Source of the DNA: Lachnospiraceae bacterium
GTDB lineage: Bacteria; Bacillota; Clostridia; Lachnospirales; Lachnospiraceae
Assembly (NCBI GenBank): GCA_029008875.1
Contig: JAQXJP010000035.1
Coordinates: forward strand, 1 to 64,000
Reading direction: 5' to 3'
Length of the DNA stretch: 64,000 nt
Shown piece after piece: positions 1-9,095 of the stretch; the first letter of the stretch is position 1; each line of letters begins with the position of its first letter. The notes below the pieces were generated by a model. The model was not told the DNA's origin. It was given only the letters and a program-made list of their open reading frames with translations, and did no database searches. A program made the position numbers and the translations under genes.

Positions 1-183
1 CCTTCCTCTGATGCCCTGCTGACTCCCCAAACTGCCTCTTTGACATTAGCTATCGTAGTACGAAGGCCATTGGAAGCATTGCTGAATTCATTGACCAGTT
101 CCTCTGTGGTTGCGGATACTTCTTCAATGTCACTGTTCAAAACTTCAATACTGTCTTTTACTTCTATTCTTGATTGTGCAATA
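1..183 (-). pseudogene. Methyl-accepting chemotaxis protein fragment, cut by the window edge
   Basis: Read on the minus strand this edge encodes a heptad-like helix containing IEEVSATTEELVNEF and SNASNGLRTTIANVKEAV, which resembles the cytoplasmic signalling helix of chemotaxis receptors. The reading frame opens after a stop codon and has no start codon or ribosome binding site nearby, so the 5' part of a receptor gene seems to be missing here. The rest would lie outside the window. It is probably a truncated remnant, but a recent disruption by rearrangement is also possible. Confidence 0.4.
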
Positions 184-244
184 AAATAGACTATTCCTTT
201 AACCCTTCACACGTTAATACAACAGGTTCTCTATTAACAATACA

Positions 245-273
245 AAAAACCGAAACTCCATCCAGAGTTTCGG
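245..273 (-). terminator. Intrinsic terminator of the tRNA-Leu(CAG) gene
   Basis: Stem CCGAAACTC / GAGTTTCGG followed on the minus strand by a run of T residues, placed directly after the tRNA 3' end. Confidence 0.75.
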
Positions 274-277
274 CTCA

Positions 278-361
278 TGCAGGAAAAGGGACTTGAACCC
301 TCACGATATTGCTACCACAGGCACCTGAAGCCTGCGCGTCTGCCAATTCCGCCATTCCTGC
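278..361 (-). tRNA. tRNA-Leu, anticodon CAG
   Basis: Class II tRNA of 84 bases without an encoded CCA. The acceptor stem GCAGGAA pairs with TTCCTGC, the anticodon loop is TTCAGGT with anticodon CAG, and there is a long variable arm and a GTTCAA T-loop. It is the first of three tRNA-Leu(CAG) genes in the window. It differs from the other two (11686-11769 and 28196-28279) in compensating changes of the acceptor and T stems. Confidence 0.95.
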
Positions 362-465
362 TCAAAACTGACAAATGTTATTTTAACGTGTTTCTTACTA
401 AATGTCAAGGAGAAATTTGAATTTTTGTAACAATAAAAAAAATTTAAAAAACTTGAAAAATATCA

Positions 466-494
466 TTGACAAGGAAAGCCCAATTTGTTATTAT
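466..494 (+). promoter_or_regulatory. Sigma-A promoter of tRNA-Leu(AAG)
   Basis: -35 TTGACA at 466-471, a 17-base spacer and -10 TATTAT at 489-494, about 38 bases before the tRNA. The same three elements with the same spacing lie before the second tRNA-Leu(AAG) at 40564-40592. Confidence 0.75.
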
Positions 495-531
495 ACATAA
501 GTCGCATGTGAGGCGACATCATATAAGACAT

Positions 532-616
532 GCGGAAGTGTCGGAACTGGCAGACGAGCAAGACTAAGGATCTTGTGGCTATTGCAGTCGTGTGGGTTCA
601 AGTCCCATCTTCCGCA
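532..616 (+). tRNA. tRNA-Leu, anticodon AAG
   Basis: Class II tRNA of 85 bases. The acceptor stem GCGGAAG pairs with CTTCCGC, the anticodon stem CAAGA/TCTTG encloses loop CTAAGGA with anticodon AAG, and there is a long variable arm. A near copy lies at 40458-40542 on the minus strand. Confidence 0.95.
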
Positions 617-630
617 TTAACCTTTTAAGA

Positions 631-659
631 AAAAGCCTTGAATTTTCAAGGCTTTTTTC
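631..659 (+). terminator. Intrinsic terminator after tRNA-Leu(AAG)
   Basis: Stem AAAGCCTTG / CAAGGCTTT with a trailing T tract. The next ~210 bases (660-870) are AT-rich and hold no gene that I can support. Confidence 0.85.
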
Positions 660-878
660 TTTTGTCCTTATGAAATTTTTTTGTTACAGAGAATTCACAG
701 AAAAAATGTAGTTTTATTATTCAAATGAGAAAGAGAAAATAAATGTCTATTAGAGCAGAGTATTTCTGCGCTATCGAAAAACAATTCGTTATGATCCACA
801 ATTAAAGTAGAAAGAGCAGTATAGGAAACCTATCTAAACAGAGATAAGCAATCTGAAAAAAAATTACCCAAAATCCTC

Positions 879-986
879 TTGACATATTGTCGTAGCGGTG
901 GTACATTTATAATAAGTTAAACGGTTAAGCAAACTTGCAAATTGTGCAGTTTGCTTAAAATTTACCATAATGCTTAACCGATTAAC
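879..986 (+). promoter_or_regulatory. Promoter and paired LacI-type operators of the starch-binding-like lipoprotein gene
   Basis: A TTGACA -35 (879-884) is followed by TACATT at 17 bases or TATAAT at 908-913. Two near-identical sites, GTTAAACGGTTAAGC (916-930) and GCTTAACCGATTAAC (972-986), are reverse complements of each other at 14 of 15 positions and each is close to the TTAACCGGTTAA-like half-site symmetry of LacI/MalR operators. Between them is a hairpin with arms AGCAAACT and AGTTTGCT. The likely regulator is the LacI-family protein at 2173-2970. Assignment of this regulator is inference. Confidence 0.65.
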
Positions 987-1036
987 TAGAAGAATTAGAA
1001 AACAGTCAAAATGAAAAAGAAAGGTAGCGGAGAAGG

Positions 1037-2170
1037 ATGAAAAGAAAAAGATTAATGATTGTTTTAGCAGCATTGGTACTTTCCATAGGGACTGTGGGAT
1101 GTGGTAACAATGAAACAAACACAGGAAGCAACACGCAGGAAGAGGTAAAGGAAGATACCTGTAAGGTAACGTTTTATGATTCTGACGGAAAAACAGAGTT
1201 AAAGACCCTGGAAGTAAAGAACGGAGAATGTGCAGAAGAGTATGTACCGGAAAAGGAAGGATTTGTAGGATGGTTTGCAACACCTCAGATGTCACATCGA
1301 TTTGACTTTTCTACACCAATTACAGAGGATACACAAGTTTTCGGTGGATTTGTGACTTATGTGGAAGACACCAGAGAATATTCTGTGGTAGGAAGTGGAA
1401 CAAGTCCGGTATTGATGGAATCTAACTGGGGAAAAGTATTAGGTGATGCTCAGAAGATGACCAAGGAAGACAATGACGAGGCAAATGTTTATACCATTAC
1501 GTTAGATTTAAATGAAGGTGATGAATTCCAGTTTGCGACCAATTCCAGTTGGCACAACCAGAGAGGATATGGTTATTTAGAGAGTATTTCTAAGGATGGA
1601 AAAGAATATTTTGCGAATGCCGGTGGATTAGGCGATGTAAGTACCAAGCGTTCCAATATCAAATGTGCGGTAGCAGGAAATTATACCTTTACTCTGACTA
1701 CATATCCGGGTGAAGATACCTATGAAACTGATAATTCCAGTTATACAGAAGAAAATAAAGAGGCATTTAACATTAACGCTTATGATGTGATTACATGGAC
1801 TTATAATGGTGAAAGTACAGCTGACAACGGAGACACAAAGACCGATTATTATATCAAGGGCGCTAAGATTACCGGATGGGAAGATGTTTATACCGACGAA
1901 ACAAGGTTTACAGAGGAAAATGGAATCTATACACTGACCGTAGACTTAGAAGAAGGAGATGAATTCATCTTCACTTCAATGGTAACTGTTGGAGAGACCA
2001 GTGGAGTAGGAACAGAATATATTCGTTATAGCAACATTGCAGCAGATGATTTGAAAAGCCAGTCCTTTGTAACTGGTACAGATAGTGCTAATCTTGTAGC
2101 AAGTCAGGCAGGAACATATACATTTACTTATGATGCATCTACAAAGGTATTGACTGTAAATTGTCAGTAA
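1037..2170 (+). CDS. Lipoprotein with InlB-type repeat and two SusE/F-like beta-sandwich modules, probable starch-binding protein
   Basis: A 377-residue exported lipoprotein. Residues 1-22 form a signal peptide with lipobox TVGC, giving Cys22 as lipidation site. Residues ~40-105 look like a Listeria/Bacteroides InlB B-repeat (VTFYDSDGKTE, GFVGWFATP). Two related modules follow (~110-235 and ~265-377), each with a YTITLDLNEGDEFQF or YTLTVDLEEGDEFIF signature and a terminal AGxYTFTxxxxT strand, as in SusE/SusF-type carbohydrate-binding modules. It sits beside a maltodextrin transport and hydrolysis locus and has its own LacI-type operators, so binding of starch or maltodextrin at the cell surface is the likely role. 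Binding itself is inferred. The start is set by AGCGGAGAAGG shortly upstream. Confidence 0.7.
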   Translation: MKRKRLMIVLAALVLSIGTVGCGNNETNTGSNTQEEVKEDTCKVTFYDSDGKTELKTLEVKNGECAEEYVPEKEGFVGWFATPQMSHRFDFSTPITEDTQVFGGFVTYVEDTREYSVVGSGTSPVLMESNWGKVLGDAQKMTKEDNDEANVYTITLDLNEGDEFQFATNSSWHNQRGYGYLESISKDGKEYFANAGGLGDVSTKRSNIKCAVAGNYTFTLTTYPGEDTYETDNSSYTEENKEAFNINAYDVITWTYNGESTADNGDTKTDYYIKGAKITGWEDVYTDETRFTEENGIYTLTVDLEEGDEFIFTSMVTVGETSGVGTEYIRYSNIAADDLKSQSFVTGTDSANLVASQAGTYTFTYDASTKVLTVNCQ

Positions 2171-2172
2171 GA

Positions 2173-2970
2173 CTATACCAGAATATTGTGTTCCTTAATA
2201 GGAATACGTTTGATGGCATTTTCCATACAGGAAAATAAAACCTCAGCTTTCTCGGTGGTAAGCGTTGGAAGATAGCAGACCTTCGTATGGTCTTTGAAAC
2301 AATCATACAGGGTCTGTTCTACCACCAGAAAGTTCTGATTTGGAAGAGCGGAAATATCTGCAAAATCCTTTACATAAACGATGTTCTGAAAAAGAGGTTT
2401 CAGATATTCTTTCCGTTCCAGATTAGGTGTTTCCAGCAGTAAAAGAGCGTAATCCTCTGAATGAAAATATGCACAAGCCTGTTGAGCCATTTTTTTATAA
2501 TCCGAATTAACCTGGAAAAACAATGGGTCATTAATCATACAGTCCAGAGCAATCAGGGGAGCAAAGTTATTGTCACCAATTTGGAGGAAGTATTCTAAAG
2601 AAACATCATAACATAGAATCGCATCTGCATGGTCGAATTTTTCCGTGTAGGTGTCACTTAAATAAATTAAGTCATAGTTCTTTTTATGAAGAAAAGAGGA
2701 TAAAAAATTGATAAAATGCAGTTGTTCTGCATTTTTCAAGGTTGAAAAATCAGGAGTTACATAAAGCGCAACCATACCACTTCTGTTGGTGGCAAGAGCT
2801 TTCGCAGATTGGTTTGGGGTGTAGCCTAACAGGTTGATAACCTGTAGTACTTTTTTGCGGGTTTTGTCGCTGATTCGTTTGTCATTTCTTTCGTTGATGA
2901 CATAGGAAACAGTGGCAACAGAAACCCCCGCTTCTCTGGCTACGTCTTTTATAGTGATGTTATTTTTCAT
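2173..2970 (-). CDS. LacI/MalR-family transcriptional regulator
   Basis: A 265-residue regulator. Residues 5-50 are a classic LacI helix-turn-helix (ITIKDVAREAGVSVATVSYVI) followed by the hinge helix GYTPNQSAKALATNRS. The remaining ~200 residues should be a periplasmic-binding-protein-like sensor, but the whole protein is shorter than the usual ~330 residues, so the effector domain is reduced or diverged. It converges tail to tail with the lipoprotein gene (2 bases apart) and is divergent from the GH13/ABC operon, a position typical for a local maltodextrin repressor. Its best candidate sites are the operators at 916-986. A GGAGCG box precedes the ATG. Confidence 0.85.
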   Translation of the reverse strand: MKNNITIKDVAREAGVSVATVSYVINERNDKRISDKTRKKVLQVINLLGYTPNQSAKALATNRSGMVALYVTPDFSTLKNAEQLHFINFLSSFLHKKNYDLIYLSDTYTEKFDHADAILCYDVSLEYFLQIGDNNFAPLIALDCMINDPLFFQVNSDYKKMAQQACAYFHSEDYALLLLETPNLERKEYLKPLFQNIVYVKDFADISALPNQNFLVVEQTLYDCFKDHTKVCYLPTLTTEKAEVLFSCMENAIKRIPIKEHNILV

Positions 2971-3007
2971 TTCAATACGCTCCTTTTACTCCTGAGTTAG
3001 TAATTTT

Positions 3008-3036
3008 GTTATATAGAATTTTGGAAAATTTGTCAA
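3008..3036 (-). promoter_or_regulatory. Sigma-A promoter of the LacI-family regulator
   Basis: On the minus strand -35 TTGACA (3031-3036), 17-base spacer, -10 TATAAC (3008-3013), 38 bases before the regulator start. The 93-base divergent region also has to hold the promoter of the GH13 gene, for which I see only a weak TATATA. Confidence 0.7.
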
Positions 3037-3063
3037 CTAGAAAGTACAGGAAAGGAAAAAGAC

Positions 3064-4746
3064 ATGAATGAATGTGCAATGTTGCATATCCCGGATTCCC
3101 GTTATTGTTTTGCAACCGGAGAAAAGGAGTTAGTGCTTCGACTTCGGATGGCGCGAGAAGATGAAAAAGCAAAGGTTTTTCTGATATATGCGCAGAAATA
3201 TGATTTTACCTTCTGTCGGAAAAAATTGCCGATGGAAATCAAATACAGTGATAGACTTTATAATTATTACGAAATCAAAATGAGGCTTGAAGATGTAAGA
3301 TTTGCCTACATTTTTCAAATAGAAGAGGATGGAAATACATGGTACTTCAGTGAGGATGGCGTCACAAAAGAGTATAAATTTGAAGAAGCGTTTTACAATT
3401 TCTTCCAGATGCCCTATATTAATAAAAACGATGTCATGGACACAGTAGACTGGATGAGAAGTGCTGTGTTCTATCAGATATTCGTAGAACGTTTCCGTCA
3501 GGGAAATGAAAAAAAGGACACAAGCTATATCAACATGAAGTGGGATGAAAAGCCAACTCCTAAGAGTTTTGCAGGAGGAGATTTGGCAGGAATCATCGAA
3601 AAAATGGACTATTTAAAGGAGCTTGGAATCAGTGCTTTGTATCTGACACCGGTATTTCGTTCCATTTCCAACCACAAATATGATATCATTGATTATTTTA
3701 CGGTGGACCCACAGTTTGGAACAAAGGAAGAATTAAGACAGCTGGTAAAACTGGCACATGAAAATGGAATTCGCGTAGTACTGGATGCGGTATTCAACCA
3801 TTGCAGTATGGAAATGCAGCAGTTTCAGGATGTGTTGGAAAAGGGAAGAGAATCCAGATTTTATGATTGGTTTATCATTGACGGAGATTTCCCGGAACCG
3901 GAAAAAATGAATTATGAGTGCTTTGCAGCATGTAACTATATGCCGAAGTTGAACACAGCAAATGAAGAAGTACAGGATTTCCTTTTGGAGATTGCAATAT
4001 ACTGGATTCGGGAAGCTGATATTGATGGATGGCGTTTGGATGTATCAGATGAGGTTTCTCATGGTTTCTGGAGAAGATTCCGTAAGGCAGTAAAAAAAGA
4101 AAAACCGGACAGTGTCATTATCGGGGAAAATTGGCATGATGCCTATGCTTATCTTATGGGCGACCAGTACGACAGTATTATGAATTATGCATTTACCAAA
4201 GCATGTCTGGATTATTTTGCAAAAGGAGTATTTTCTGCAAAGGATATGGCAGATAAGTTAAATTCAAATCTGATGCGAAATACAGAGCAGGTGAACCGTA
4301 TGATGTTGAATCTACTGGATTCTCACGATACCCATCGTTTTTTTACGGAAGTAAACAAAGATAAAGACAAGATGCTGGCAGCCATTGCATTGGAAATGGT
4401 GTTTGAAGGAGCGCCATGTCTTTATTATGGAACAGAACTCTGCATGGAGGGTGGCTATGATCCGGATTCCAGACGAGGATTCCCATGGGATACCAAGTCC
4501 TGGGATATGGATTTCCTAGAGAAAGTAAAGGAATTAATCCGCATTCGAAAACAGCCGGCAGTTCAGTATGGCGAAATCAAAATTGAGGAAGAGCAGGAAA
4601 TGCTTCATGTAGAACGCATGTGGGAGAACAGCAAAATTATTTTAAGAATTAACATGACAGAGGAAGAAAAGAAAATTCCAAAGCAACCGGAGGAAACGGT
4701 ACTTTGTGAAGATAATAGGTTTTTAATAACCATAACAGAGGCTTGA
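3064..4746 (+). CDS. GH13 neopullulanase/cyclomaltodextrinase-type glycoside hydrolase
   Basis: A 560-residue alpha-amylase family enzyme without signal peptide, so cytoplasmic. Residues ~1-115 look like the CBM34-type N-terminal domain of the neopullulanase/maltogenic amylase group. The barrel follows with region I VVLDAVFNH, region II DGWRLDVSDEVS (nucleophile Asp), region III IIGENWHDA (acid/base Glu) and region IV NLLDSHDTHRF. A short C-terminal beta domain closes it. It should cut imported maltodextrins or cyclodextrins to maltose and glucose. It is first in an operon with the binding protein and permeases. Exact substrate preference cannot be read from sequence alone. Confidence 0.9.
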   Translation: MNECAMLHIPDSRYCFATGEKELVLRLRMAREDEKAKVFLIYAQKYDFTFCRKKLPMEIKYSDRLYNYYEIKMRLEDVRFAYIFQIEEDGNTWYFSEDGVTKEYKFEEAFYNFFQMPYINKNDVMDTVDWMRSAVFYQIFVERFRQGNEKKDTSYINMKWDEKPTPKSFAGGDLAGIIEKMDYLKELGISALYLTPVFRSISNHKYDIIDYFTVDPQFGTKEELRQLVKLAHENGIRVVLDAVFNHCSMEMQQFQDVLEKGRESRFYDWFIIDGDFPEPEKMNYECFAACNYMPKLNTANEEVQDFLLEIAIYWIREADIDGWRLDVSDEVSHGFWRRFRKAVKKEKPDSVIIGENWHDAYAYLMGDQYDSIMNYAFTKACLDYFAKGVFSAKDMADKLNSNLMRNTEQVNRMMLNLLDSHDTHRFFTEVNKDKDKMLAAIALEMVFEGAPCLYYGTELCMEGGYDPDSRRGFPWDTKSWDMDFLEKVKELIRIRKQPAVQYGEIKIEEEQEMLHVERMWENSKIILRINMTEEEKKIPKQPEETVLCEDNRFLITITEA

Positions 4747-4768
4747 GAGGGAAAGGATTGGTGTAAAG

Positions 4769-6229
4769 ATGAAAAGAAAGAGTGCGTTGTTTATGGCAGT
4801 CATTATGGGAATCTCCGTACTGACAGGTTGCGGAGGTGATTCCGGTGAAAAAAAGGATACGTCGAATACCGGACAGTCAGCAAACAGTGTGTTTACCGGG
4901 GAGTTGGAGGAGAATGTAACCATAAGAGTGTTGGAAAATGATACGGCAATTTCCAAGGGATACTTTGACGAGCTTATCAATGCCTTTAATGAAGAGTATA
5001 AAGACAAGGGAATTACTGCGGTAGATGCAAACATGGATCAATATTTGGATCTTGCAAATGACGGACCTTATGGCTATGGACCAGATGTATTATATCAGGC
5101 AAATGATATCATTATGCAGTATGCGGACGGAAAACATATTTATCCGCTTCCGGTAGAATCTATGGAATGTTATGAACAGATACCTGAAACTGCGTGGGAT
5201 GCCTATAAGACAGAGGTAGATGGCAATACATATTACTGCGGTGTTCCGGTAAATGTACAGGCACCAATGCTTTATTATCGTACAGACCTTTTGCCGGCAG
5301 ATTGGGAAACCACTTGGGATGATGATGGTAACAAAGTGCCGGATATGATTGAAAACTGGAATGATATGTATGCATTTTCTGTTGCAAGACATGGGGAAGA
5401 TTCCTCTAAGTATGGTTATATGAAGTCACTGTATGATGTATATTTTTCCGGTGGATTCCTGTTTTCTTATGGTGGCTATGTGTTTGGAGATAACAATACC
5501 AATCCGAAAGATATCGGATTTTCCAAGGGAGAGGCAGAGAAGGGCGCATGGGTGTTATCTCAGCTTGCGTCTACCATGAATGAAGAGTGTATTGATGATA
5601 CGATTACCACCAATGTATATAGTAAATTAGCAGATGGAACTTATTTTGCAACTATTTCTACACCGGATGTTTATTCCACATTTTTAGATGAGTTGACGAT
5701 GGAATATGAAAAAGAAGGATTAACCACAGAAGAGGCAAAAGCAAAGGCACAGGAAAATCTGGTAATGACTACGTTGCCACAACTTCCAGAAAGTGGTGAT
5801 TTAACAGAAGAAAATCCGACACTGATTGATACTAAGAGCATGGGTGGAGTAAATGGTTATGCGGTCAGTGCGTATACGAAAGCACCAAATGCCAGTCTTG
5901 CCTTTGTAGAATTTGCAGCTGACTATGAGATGCAGGTAAAACGAAGTGAGATGCTTGGAGTTGCACCGGCAAGAGAAGATGCGGCAGAAGAAGTAGGAGG
6001 AGTATCAGAATTACTGTATCAGAATATGGAAAAAGGAACCATCGTGTTGATGCCATCGATTCAGGAAGTGTCACAGATTTGGACTCCGGCACAGACTTTT
6101 TTCACTGATTTAGCAAAAGACGCTTTCCGCAGTGAGAGCGAGAAAAAGTATCCGGATATGGCATCCATGAAAGCTGGATTGGAGGATGTGGACGCTCAGA
6201 TTTACGATGCAATCTTTACCTTGAAGTAA
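4769..6229 (+). CDS. Maltodextrin ABC transporter, substrate-binding lipoprotein
   Basis: A 486-residue extracellular binding protein. The signal peptide ends in lipobox LTGC, followed by a Gly/Ser-rich linker and a family 1 solute-binding fold (VTIRVLEND near the start; ADWETTWDDDGNKVPDMIEN in the middle; NGYAVSAYTKAPNASLAFVEF near the end as in MalE-like proteins). It lies 22 bases after the GH13 gene and 12 bases before the MalF-like permease. Together they form the importer that feeds the cytoplasmic GH13 enzyme. Confidence 0.88.
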   Translation: MKRKSALFMAVIMGISVLTGCGGDSGEKKDTSNTGQSANSVFTGELEENVTIRVLENDTAISKGYFDELINAFNEEYKDKGITAVDANMDQYLDLANDGPYGYGPDVLYQANDIIMQYADGKHIYPLPVESMECYEQIPETAWDAYKTEVDGNTYYCGVPVNVQAPMLYYRTDLLPADWETTWDDDGNKVPDMIENWNDMYAFSVARHGEDSSKYGYMKSLYDVYFSGGFLFSYGGYVFGDNNTNPKDIGFSKGEAEKGAWVLSQLASTMNEECIDDTITTNVYSKLADGTYFATISTPDVYSTFLDELTMEYEKEGLTTEEAKAKAQENLVMTTLPQLPESGDLTEENPTLIDTKSMGGVNGYAVSAYTKAPNASLAFVEFAADYEMQVKRSEMLGVAPAREDAAEEVGGVSELLYQNMEKGTIVLMPSIQEVSQIWTPAQTFFTDLAKDAFRSESEKKYPDMASMKAGLEDVDAQIYDAIFTLK

Positions 6230-6241
6230 GGAGAAGAAGAA

Positions 6242-7540
6242 ATGAAAGAAATAATAAAAAACAGCAACGGAAAGACAAAGCTGTCTATGATTATTATGGG
6301 AGCAGGACAGCTTGCCTATGGCAGAATCGGAAAAGGTCTGCTGTTCCTGCTGTCGGAAGTCAGTATATTATATTACTTTATCAGTCGGGGAATTGAAGAC
6401 CTAAAAGGGTTCTTTACCTTAGGGGAGCAAAAGGGGGATGCCTGGCTGGGAATTCAGGGAGATAATTCTGTTATCATGCTTTTGATGGGAATTTTTGCAT
6501 GGATTGTGATAGCCGCTTTGGTGTGTCTATATCGTTGTAATGTTAAAGATGCTTATCATATGCAGAAACTCGCACAGCAGGGAAGACCTCTGCCAACATT
6601 TCGGCAGGAACTCTCTAGTTTGTTAGATAAAAAGTTTTATGCGACAGTATTAGTACTTCCTGTGGTTGGGGTATGTATTTTTAATATACTTCCCATCGTC
6701 TTTATGATTTTAATTGCTTTTACCAACTACGGCGGAGATATCGTTCCCCCTGAACTGGTGGACTGGGTAGGAGTTCAGAACTTTTCAAAACTGCTGACAT
6801 TGTCACAATTTGCACCGACATTTTTCAAGATTCTGGGTTGGAATTTACTGTGGGCAGTATTGTCTACAACGCTAAACTATTTTGCTGGATTAGGATTGGC
6901 GTTGTTATTGGATAAAAAATGTGTGAAAGGAAAAGCTTTCTGGCGGGCATTTCCGGTGCTTGCTTATGCGATTCCGGGATTTATTACCTTGCTTGCATTT
7001 AAGTTTATGTTCTCTTATGGAGGTCCAATCAATCAGTTGATTACAGCAAGCGGAGGAACAGCGATTGGTTTCTTGGATTTGGATGCAAAATGGTCCGCAA
7101 GAATTATCGGACTTCTGGTGAACTGCTGGATTAGCGTTCCGTCCATTATGCTTCTTACAACGGGAATTTTGTCGAATCGTGATGAATCGTTATATGAGGC
7201 GGCAAGAATTGACGGAGCAAGCAGATGGAAACAATTTCAGAAGCTGACACTTCCTTTTGTATTGTTTTCCACTATGCCGGTATTAATCGGTCAGTTTACC
7301 GGAAATTTCAATAACTTTGGAATTTTCTATTTCTTAAGAGGTGGATTGTATCTGGATGGATATTTCCTTGCCAGTGACACGGATTTGTTGATTAACTGGT
7401 TGTATAACTTGTCCATTGATAATAATTATTATTGTATCGGTGCGGCAATTAGTTTAGTGATTTTCATTATTACATCCATAATTTCATTAATTGTTTATGT
7501 GAAATCACCATCCTATCGAGAGGAGGATACTTTCCAATGA
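6242..7540 (+). CDS. Maltodextrin ABC transporter permease, MalF type
   Basis: A 432-residue membrane protein. An N-terminal extension with two hydrophobic segments (~20-45 and ~80-100) precedes the permease core of about six segments. The EAA loop that docks the ATPase is YEAARIDGASRWKQF (~318-332). A GGAGAAGAAG box lies just before the ATG. Its 3' end overlaps the MalG-like gene by 4 bases, indicating translational coupling. Confidence 0.9.
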   Translation: MKEIIKNSNGKTKLSMIIMGAGQLAYGRIGKGLLFLLSEVSILYYFISRGIEDLKGFFTLGEQKGDAWLGIQGDNSVIMLLMGIFAWIVIAALVCLYRCNVKDAYHMQKLAQQGRPLPTFRQELSSLLDKKFYATVLVLPVVGVCIFNILPIVFMILIAFTNYGGDIVPPELVDWVGVQNFSKLLTLSQFAPTFFKILGWNLLWAVLSTTLNYFAGLGLALLLDKKCVKGKAFWRAFPVLAYAIPGFITLLAFKFMFSYGGPINQLITASGGTAIGFLDLDAKWSARIIGLLVNCWISVPSIMLLTTGILSNRDESLYEAARIDGASRWKQFQKLTLPFVLFSTMPVLIGQFTGNFNNFGIFYFLRGGLYLDGYFLASDTDLLINWLYNLSIDNNYYCIGAAISLVIFIITSIISLIVYVKSPSYREEDTFQ

Positions 7541-8376
7541 GAAAAAAAAGAAGTGCCGGAAAAGTGGTGGACACTACCATTACCTATATATTGTTAATCG
7601 TAGTGGCATTTATATTCTTTTTTCCTTGCCTGTGGCTGATATTGGCATCCTTTTCAAAGTCAGGAACCATTTATTCCTTTGAAGGATTTTTTCCAAAGGA
7701 ATACAGTTTGGCAAGCTTTCAAAAATTATTTACAGATACATCAATGTATAATTATCCGAAGTGGTTTTTCAATACATTGTTTGTTGCAGCCGGAAGCTGT
7801 ATTTTAGGAACGTTTTTAACTATCTTGACAGCTTATACCATGTCAAGATTTGAGTTTAGAGCAAGAAAGCCTATCATGAAAACAACCATGGTGCTTGGCA
7901 TGTTTCCATCCTTTATGGGAATGATTGCAGTTTATCTTCTGATGACACAGTTTAATCTGATCAATCATCTTTGGGGATTGATTCTAATCTATAGTGCAGG
8001 AGCACCGATGGGATATCTGACACAGAAAGGATTTTTTGATACGATTCCAAAAGCCGTAGATGAGGCAGCAAGGATTGATGGAGCTACGAATTTTCAAGTG
8101 TTTACCAAAATCAATTTGCCGTTGTCAAAGCCGATTATTGTATATACAGCATTGACTTCCTTTACATGGCCATGGAGTGACTTTATCTTGCCAAAACTGT
8201 TATTAAAAGAGAAGAATCTCTATACGGTAGCGGTAGGACTGATGAGTCTGGATGAGACAGAATTTGCAAGATTTGCAGCAGGAAGTGTCTTTATTGCAGT
8301 ACCGATTGTATTGTTGTATTTCTGTCTGGTGAAAAACATGGTGAACGGAATGGCTGCCGGAGCTGTGAAAGGATAA
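7537..8376 (+). CDS. Maltodextrin ABC transporter permease, MalG type
   Basis: A 279-residue inner-membrane permease with six predicted hydrophobic segments and the EAA motif DEAARIDGATNFQVF (~178-192). It ends in the MAAGAVKG tail typical of MalG proteins. No ATPase gene follows. As in many Firmicutes the ATPase is presumably a shared MsmX/MalK-type protein encoded elsewhere (established for related sugar importers, inferred here). It is the last gene of the operon. Confidence 0.9.
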   Translation: MRKKRSAGKVVDTTITYILLIVVAFIFFFPCLWLILASFSKSGTIYSFEGFFPKEYSLASFQKLFTDTSMYNYPKWFFNTLFVAAGSCILGTFLTILTAYTMSRFEFRARKPIMKTTMVLGMFPSFMGMIAVYLLMTQFNLINHLWGLILIYSAGAPMGYLTQKGFFDTIPKAVDEAARIDGATNFQVFTKINLPLSKPIIVYTALTSFTWPWSDFILPKLLLKEKNLYTVAVGLMSLDETEFARFAAGSVFIAVPIVLLYFCLVKNMVNGMAAGAVKG

Positions 8377-8446
8377 TATTTATATAGGAAAAAGATGCGC
8401 ACATCGCGGAGATAAAGTTAGTCGTAAACGATACCGCTTGGGCGCG

Positions 8447-8475
8447 AAAGAGTCCGGTGACGGACTCTTTTTTTA
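8447..8475 (+). terminator. Intrinsic terminator of the maltodextrin operon
   Basis: Stem AAAGAGTCCG / CGGACTCTTT with loop GTGA and a T tract, about 70 bases after the MalG stop. The 70 bases between stop and stem are unexplained and GC-richer than the surroundings. Confidence 0.85.
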
Positions 8476-8532
8476 ATAGTTCTAAAATTATATATTAACT
8501 TACAGATAAATAGTAGCGAGAGGAGGAGTGGG

Positions 8533-9095
8533 ATGACGATTTATCAATTGATCAAAGTGCAATCAAAACTGTGATAGGAAATGGTATTTTCCATATTCTC
8601 CTTTTTACCATGGCAGTATTTGTCTTAGGCTATATGGGTGGAGAAAAGCTACAGCTTCTGACTCCGATTTTTTGTATTTTACCAGCGGTATTTTTATTAA
8701 CTGCGAAAAAGTATAAAACTGCAATTGGATATATACTGATATATTCAGCTTCCTTTTTGGCGTTTGTGTTTTGGGGCGACAAAACCAGTGGTATCATAAA
8801 TTTTCTGCTTCTCGGAATATGTGGCATCCTTGCCAGATTCCTGCCCTGTATGATGATGGGAGCCTATATGATTTCCACAACAACCGTCAGTGAATTTACA
8901 GCGGCGATGCAGAGGATGCATCTTAGCGATAAGATTATTATTCCTCTTTCCGTTATGTTTCGTTTCTTCCCCACGGTAATTGATGAATTTGTTTCTATCA
9001 ACGCTGCAATGAAGATGAGAGATATTCGTATTGGCGGAAGAAATTTCTCCAAAATGTTTGAATATAGAATTGTACCGTTAATGACATTGGGCTAA
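8533..9095 (+). pseudogene. Remnant of an ECF transporter transmembrane component (EcfT)
   Basis: The frame from ~8536 to 9095 encodes a membrane protein with the EcfT signature (FRFFPTVIDEF, AAMKMRDIRI). The upstream ribosome site and ATG (8533) lie in a different frame and stop after 13 codons, so the N-terminus is out of frame. The frame stops at 9093-9095 after VPLMTLG, where a full EcfT would continue with further residues that carry more ATPase contacts and a last membrane helix. Immediately after comes the tail of an ATPase domain, so a deletion has removed the EcfT end and the first ATPase. Confidence 0.65.

Noticed and set aside
8376-8446. Riboswitch in front of the EcfT remnant
   Set aside because: The GC-rich stretch ends in the terminator of the maltodextrin operon and does not show a core of any riboswitch I can recognise.
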